Position numbers and translations under genes: made by a program. The notes below the pieces were generated by a model. It had not been told where the DNA came from. It searched no databases and saw only the letters and a program-made list of their open reading frames with translations. 64,000 nt of DNA from NCBI RefSeq assembly GCF_964204865.1, contig NC_135264.1:1488001-1552000 (forward strand). Reading direction: 5' to 3'. This document shows, in pieces, positions 60,301 through 64,000 of this stretch. Positions within the stretch are counted from its first letter, which is position 1. Each line of letters begins with the position of its first letter. The DNA comes from Styela clava (Eukaryota > Chordata > Ascidiacea > Stolidobranchia > Styelidae).

Positions 60301-62179
60301 ATATATGGGGATAACAACGAAACAAACACAATACGCATTCAGTAAGTATGCCAGTATACGCAAGTATACGTAAAAGGTTAAATTCTATGAACAGTATATA
60401 CAGTGTCACAAAGGCAAACGTAAAAAAAACAATATTTCTCGTGTCTTGAGCTATTTTAAGCTAAAACATCAAAATTTGGTTTTTGTTCGATAGCGGCAGC
60501 ATCAGGCGCGGCCAGATTGAATTACCCAATGGGTCGGATTTGAGTCGCGGGCCGTAGTGTTCCCATATCAGGTCCATAGACATTCTGATTTTTAGGTATT
60601 GCAGGAATTAGAATCCGAGTAGTACCTGCCAGACTTTGGAAATCATCACAAATGTAAACATCGTTTTGCTCTCACTTTTTTCCTCAATTTCTTTCAGATA
60701 GACAAGCGTAAACAAACAATTTTGACAATTTTCGACGTCTGTCACGAATATTTCAAATTCTAATTCTCGAAATAACGAAAAATCAGAATTACAGACTGTA
60801 TATACACCAGTGGTGTATGCTTTTCGAGTATAGGCCGGCCCCCTTTCCGATAGAATTTGCCCAGGCCTATTTCCACAATTACTTAATGCTGTATAATGGT
60901 GGGATATATCACCTTGTGAATATTAAAATTGACTCTGAAAGTCCTGGTTCAAATTTGATCACCAGGGCAGCCTCCCGCAGACGCAACTAGGTTTGCTGGA
61001 CTACAAAATTTGCTTAACCAATTATCTGTGAATACGACGTTTGGGTAAGAAGCCATTCGGCTGCTGAATTATCCATGTCCATGACGTCACAAATCCCCAA
61101 TAACTAGCTTGTTCGAGGCGAACAACGCACGTGATAAGATCAATAGCCAAAAATTTCGTACCTGCAAGTGCAACTACTAGAAAGCTTATGTTAATTAAAG
61201 GTGCGACCAGTGGTTTCACCCAGTTGTTTGTATTCACCCCTACTGTGTTAAAGGTTGCACACTCCCGTTATAGATCGCTGGGAAAGTCGTTAAATGCGCT
61301 GACTTGTATTGCGCTCCCATGTAGTTTGAACTGAAATGTTGTTTGTTTTTGATTGCGGAGCAAGATAAGAAATGATAGAGTGGTCACAGATGAAAACCAT
61401 GCGCGTTCAATTTTAGCGTGAACTCTGAATTTACCGCAGACGCAAATTCACTCAATCCTCTTGTTATTTTATTTTTGAAATTGTAGAAGATATTGGTTTT
61501 AATTCACATAGTAGAAATTCTGCATATTCTGTAACTAGCGTTTTGCCCCTTTCCTATTTACAATATATTACTTATATAAGTGTAAAATTGCCTGAAAAAC
61601 AGACAGCCACAAGCTTTGCTTCTGATAGTAAAAACGATCCTTCCAACGACAAACGTTGTCAAATACAAGTTCACGGTTGCGCTACACTGTCGCCATATTA
61701 ATTTATTTTTTCATTTGACGTGTGATTTTTCCTCATGTCACGTTCGGATTTCTTATTTATGTAAGAAAAGCATAAATAAGCACAGCGGAATGCTCATCTC
61801 GGGCAAGATGTCGAAGGTTCTTGATAGCTCTCAAATTACCTGGAAAACTAAATTGCGATGGTTCGAACGCTTGGCCGCGATTTAAGATGCGCAAACTTCT
61901 TTGGAGCGTAGTGTTAAGCCAAAGGATAAGCACCGCTAATCGAATTCCGTGATCAGTCAATTTTTCGCAATGTCTGGTTGATTCATGCCGGTCCGTTATA
62001 GATTCCACGTAATCTTCTAATGGTGGTCATCCAAATCATCTGTTCGCAAATTGTGCTAATGTCGTCCGTGTTTGTGTTAGGTTTTTTTATTTCTATTTCG
62101 CAAGAAAAATGACAACAAGAACAACAACAGCAGCATAATAACAAAGCGTGTAACAAATCATTATAACACTCCTGTAAAC
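57378..62179. other. Repeat-rich intergenic region (copy B)
   Basis: Counterpart of 23174-27974. It contains the 250 bp direct repeat (57935-58184 and 58983-59232) and the GTCCCG-type hAT remnant (58617-58982). Only isolated differences from copy A were seen, mostly point changes. No gene was recognised. Confidence 0.5.
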
Positions 62180-62626
62180 ATAGTATATATATGAATAAGT
62201 ATTAAAATTTAGGTATTGTTTGCATTTTTCAACTACCCACAGAATGACAAGGAGATTAACCCAGGTAATAGGTGCAAAATTACTGTTTGGAAAGAAGTAA
62301 CCAAGCGCCTCTTTAACAGAGAATTGGGAATTAATTCGGCTCTGAATGTTTTCCTCAGAGCATCCGCTCCTCGGTCATTCTGATTTTTGTGCATCAACTA
62401 CAGATCCAGTTTCCATAAATTTATGATGAATTGCACAAATTTTTTGTCGTGTAGGAGCCGAATTGATTACAAATTCTCTGTTAAAGAAGCACTGGGTTCG
62501 TCTTATTTATATGCTTTTCGCCAAACAGCACTTTGCACCTCATTTCTTGGGCAATCCCCTTGTCATTCTGTGAGTTTTTAAAAAATGCAAACAATACCTA
62601 AATTTTACTACATATACTATATTTTC
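62180..62626. repeat. ~447 bp foldback element upstream of lipocalin gene (copy B)
   Basis: Counterpart of 27975-28421, in the same position relative to the lipocalin start. Confidence 0.75.
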
Positions 62627-62774
62627 TAAAGAAATGAATGCTTTATGATGAGTACCTTAAAATCAAATCTAAATTAAAAGTGTATACTTACTTTTGAGAC
62701 ACCCTGCTGTATTTGTTAGTGCAGAACATAAGTCATTCGCATAAAAGTAAAACTCATATTTCGTACATGTAAGC

Positions 62775-64000
62775 ATGATTTTGAGCGTTGAATTACTTAT
62801 ACTAATGGTATCCATAGCATTGACATCAACTGTAGCCGAATCACAGATATGTTATCTTCCCCGGGCTATGGAACTTAACGTTGAAAAGGTAAATTAGAGA
62901 TAAATCTAGAATTTAGACTGATTTTATTCGGCTATCTGTTTTTGTTGTTCTAATTATGCAAAACATGGCCTATGTTAGGTAAATATTGAACTGCAATACC
63001 TCTCAATCCGTTATTAGTCAAAGCCATTTTTGTGTATCGTGTAATAAATTAACCCAAGTAAACTCATCTCTGTATTTTTTCCTATTTTATAGCTAATACA
63101 AACTACGTGGTATTCCGGACTGCGAACGGATGATATAGCGTCTATGCTTTCTTGTGTCAGATTCAGTAATTTCACGTCCACGGAATCAGGGTTCAAGGTT
63201 ATTACAGAGGAACAGGGTGTCAGGTAAGAAGGTTCAATTGAATTTGCAATAAACGCGAAAAAGGAAAATTGATTTGTTGCAAAAGTGTTACGCTGCTTAA
63301 ATTGTTTAATTAATGTATGCAAAATTTGGAATGATATACAAGCTATTAATTTTAATATTCAATATTTACAAAGTATTCAATATTTTGTGTGTATATATAT
63401 ATATTTTCGAGATATGTATATATAAATATATTTACTATCTGAATCAAAATTATTTAATACATTTTTAAGTTTTAAATACCCCCAAATTTATATTTCTAGC
63501 GGCTTGGTTAGATCGTGTTAATTTTTTTTTTTTCATAAGTGTTTAATTAATTTAATTTTAATTAAGACACATATTAAATCACCACAGAAAATAAAGCCCT
63601 AAGCCCTGATCTGACTTTTCGCGCATTTTTCTTATTAACATTTGTTGCTTTATTAAACACACATGCATTTTTAGAATACTTTCACGAAGGGCACGTAAAA
63701 ATGAACGGACTTGATAGCGAAACCGTCATGGATATGGGTAAATATATAAAAACATGTTCAGCTTTAATATAATTTTAAAACTGAATCATTGTTTATGCTG
63801 CAATAAAGTGAATTTACTTCGATTTTTTTTTATATCAGACAACTTCCTAACCAATGGCAATTCTGTTTACCTGACTGACTACGAAAATTATTTGACACTT
63901 TTCCTTTGTCCGTCGAACGGAATAGCTGATAAAGGTATGAAAAGGGTCATCCTACCTAAAAATCGTAGAAATAATCGGTGTCCATAAAGTCACTTTACAA
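62775..64000 (+). CDS. Secreted lipocalin (apolipoprotein D-like), copy B, cut by window end
   Basis: Exons 62775-62888, 63093-63216 (or -63223), 63675-63737 and 63839-63934 are present. The fifth exon would lie beyond 64000. By eye the four exons are identical to those of copy A, including the signal peptide, the TTWYSGLRT barrel start, three of the four Cys and the TDY signature strand. The same conflict at the exon 2 donor is present, so it is not a sequencing error in one copy. The intron between exons 1 and 2 is 6 bp shorter. Confidence 0.82.

Larger units (their letters stand above)
35434..64000. repeat. Large tandem duplication, copy B (continues past window)
   Basis: Second head-to-tail copy of the unit starting at 7812. 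Through 50,000 it differs from copy A by roughly 1-2% and several large insertions. From about 51,593 on, only isolated substitutions and a few short indels were seen (for example a 14 bp insertion near 54,783). It ends in lipocalin intron 4. Confidence 0.9.

Overview
The window is AT-rich metazoan nuclear DNA: spliced genes with small exons and GT-AG introns, AATAAA signals, a tRNA-derived SINE and many hAT-type transposons. There are no bacterial operons, rRNA genes or stand-alone tRNA genes. BTB/BACK and Deltex-type genes packed with polymorphic DNA transposons suggest a highly heterozygous marine invertebrate, perhaps an ascidian. The sequence alone does not prove the species.

Layout. Positions 1-7811 are unique and show no convincing gene. 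From 7812 a unit begins that starts again at 35434, so 7812-35433 (copy A) and 35434 to beyond the window end (copy B) are two head-to-tail copies. Gene order in each copy is: noncoding DNA with an A-rich tract and a ~700 bp hairpin; transposon-derived sequence; a broken BTB-BACK-BACK gene; three exons encoding a Deltex C-terminal (DTC) domain; repeat-rich intergenic DNA; and a five-exon lipocalin gene. The lipocalin gene is complete in copy A and runs off the window edge in copy B.

The copies differ mainly by mobile elements. In copy A the BTB exon is split by a 2659 bp hAT element with perfect 12 bp terminal repeats, a perfect 8 bp target duplication and an intact 624-codon transposase. Copy B has, at the same base, the target sequence followed by an altered 8 bp repeat, which looks like an excision scar that leaves the gene frameshifted. 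Conversely, copy B holds a 4.37 kb element with 31 bp P-element-like ends, itself a three-deep nest of transposons, where copy A keeps only 11 bp of one end. Copy B alone also has a 1587 bp hAT-like element, an extra SINE and two YqaJ-nuclease-like transposon fragments.

The left halves of the copies differ by roughly 1-2% plus many indels. The right halves, from the end of the BTB gene through the lipocalin gene, are almost identical. Either a real tandem duplication with later gene conversion, or two haplotypes joined end to end in an assembly, would explain this. The second must be excluded before biological conclusions are drawn. The BTB-BACK exon ends in a good splice donor whose phase matches the first DTC exon, so the two may belong to one BTB-BACK-DTC gene.
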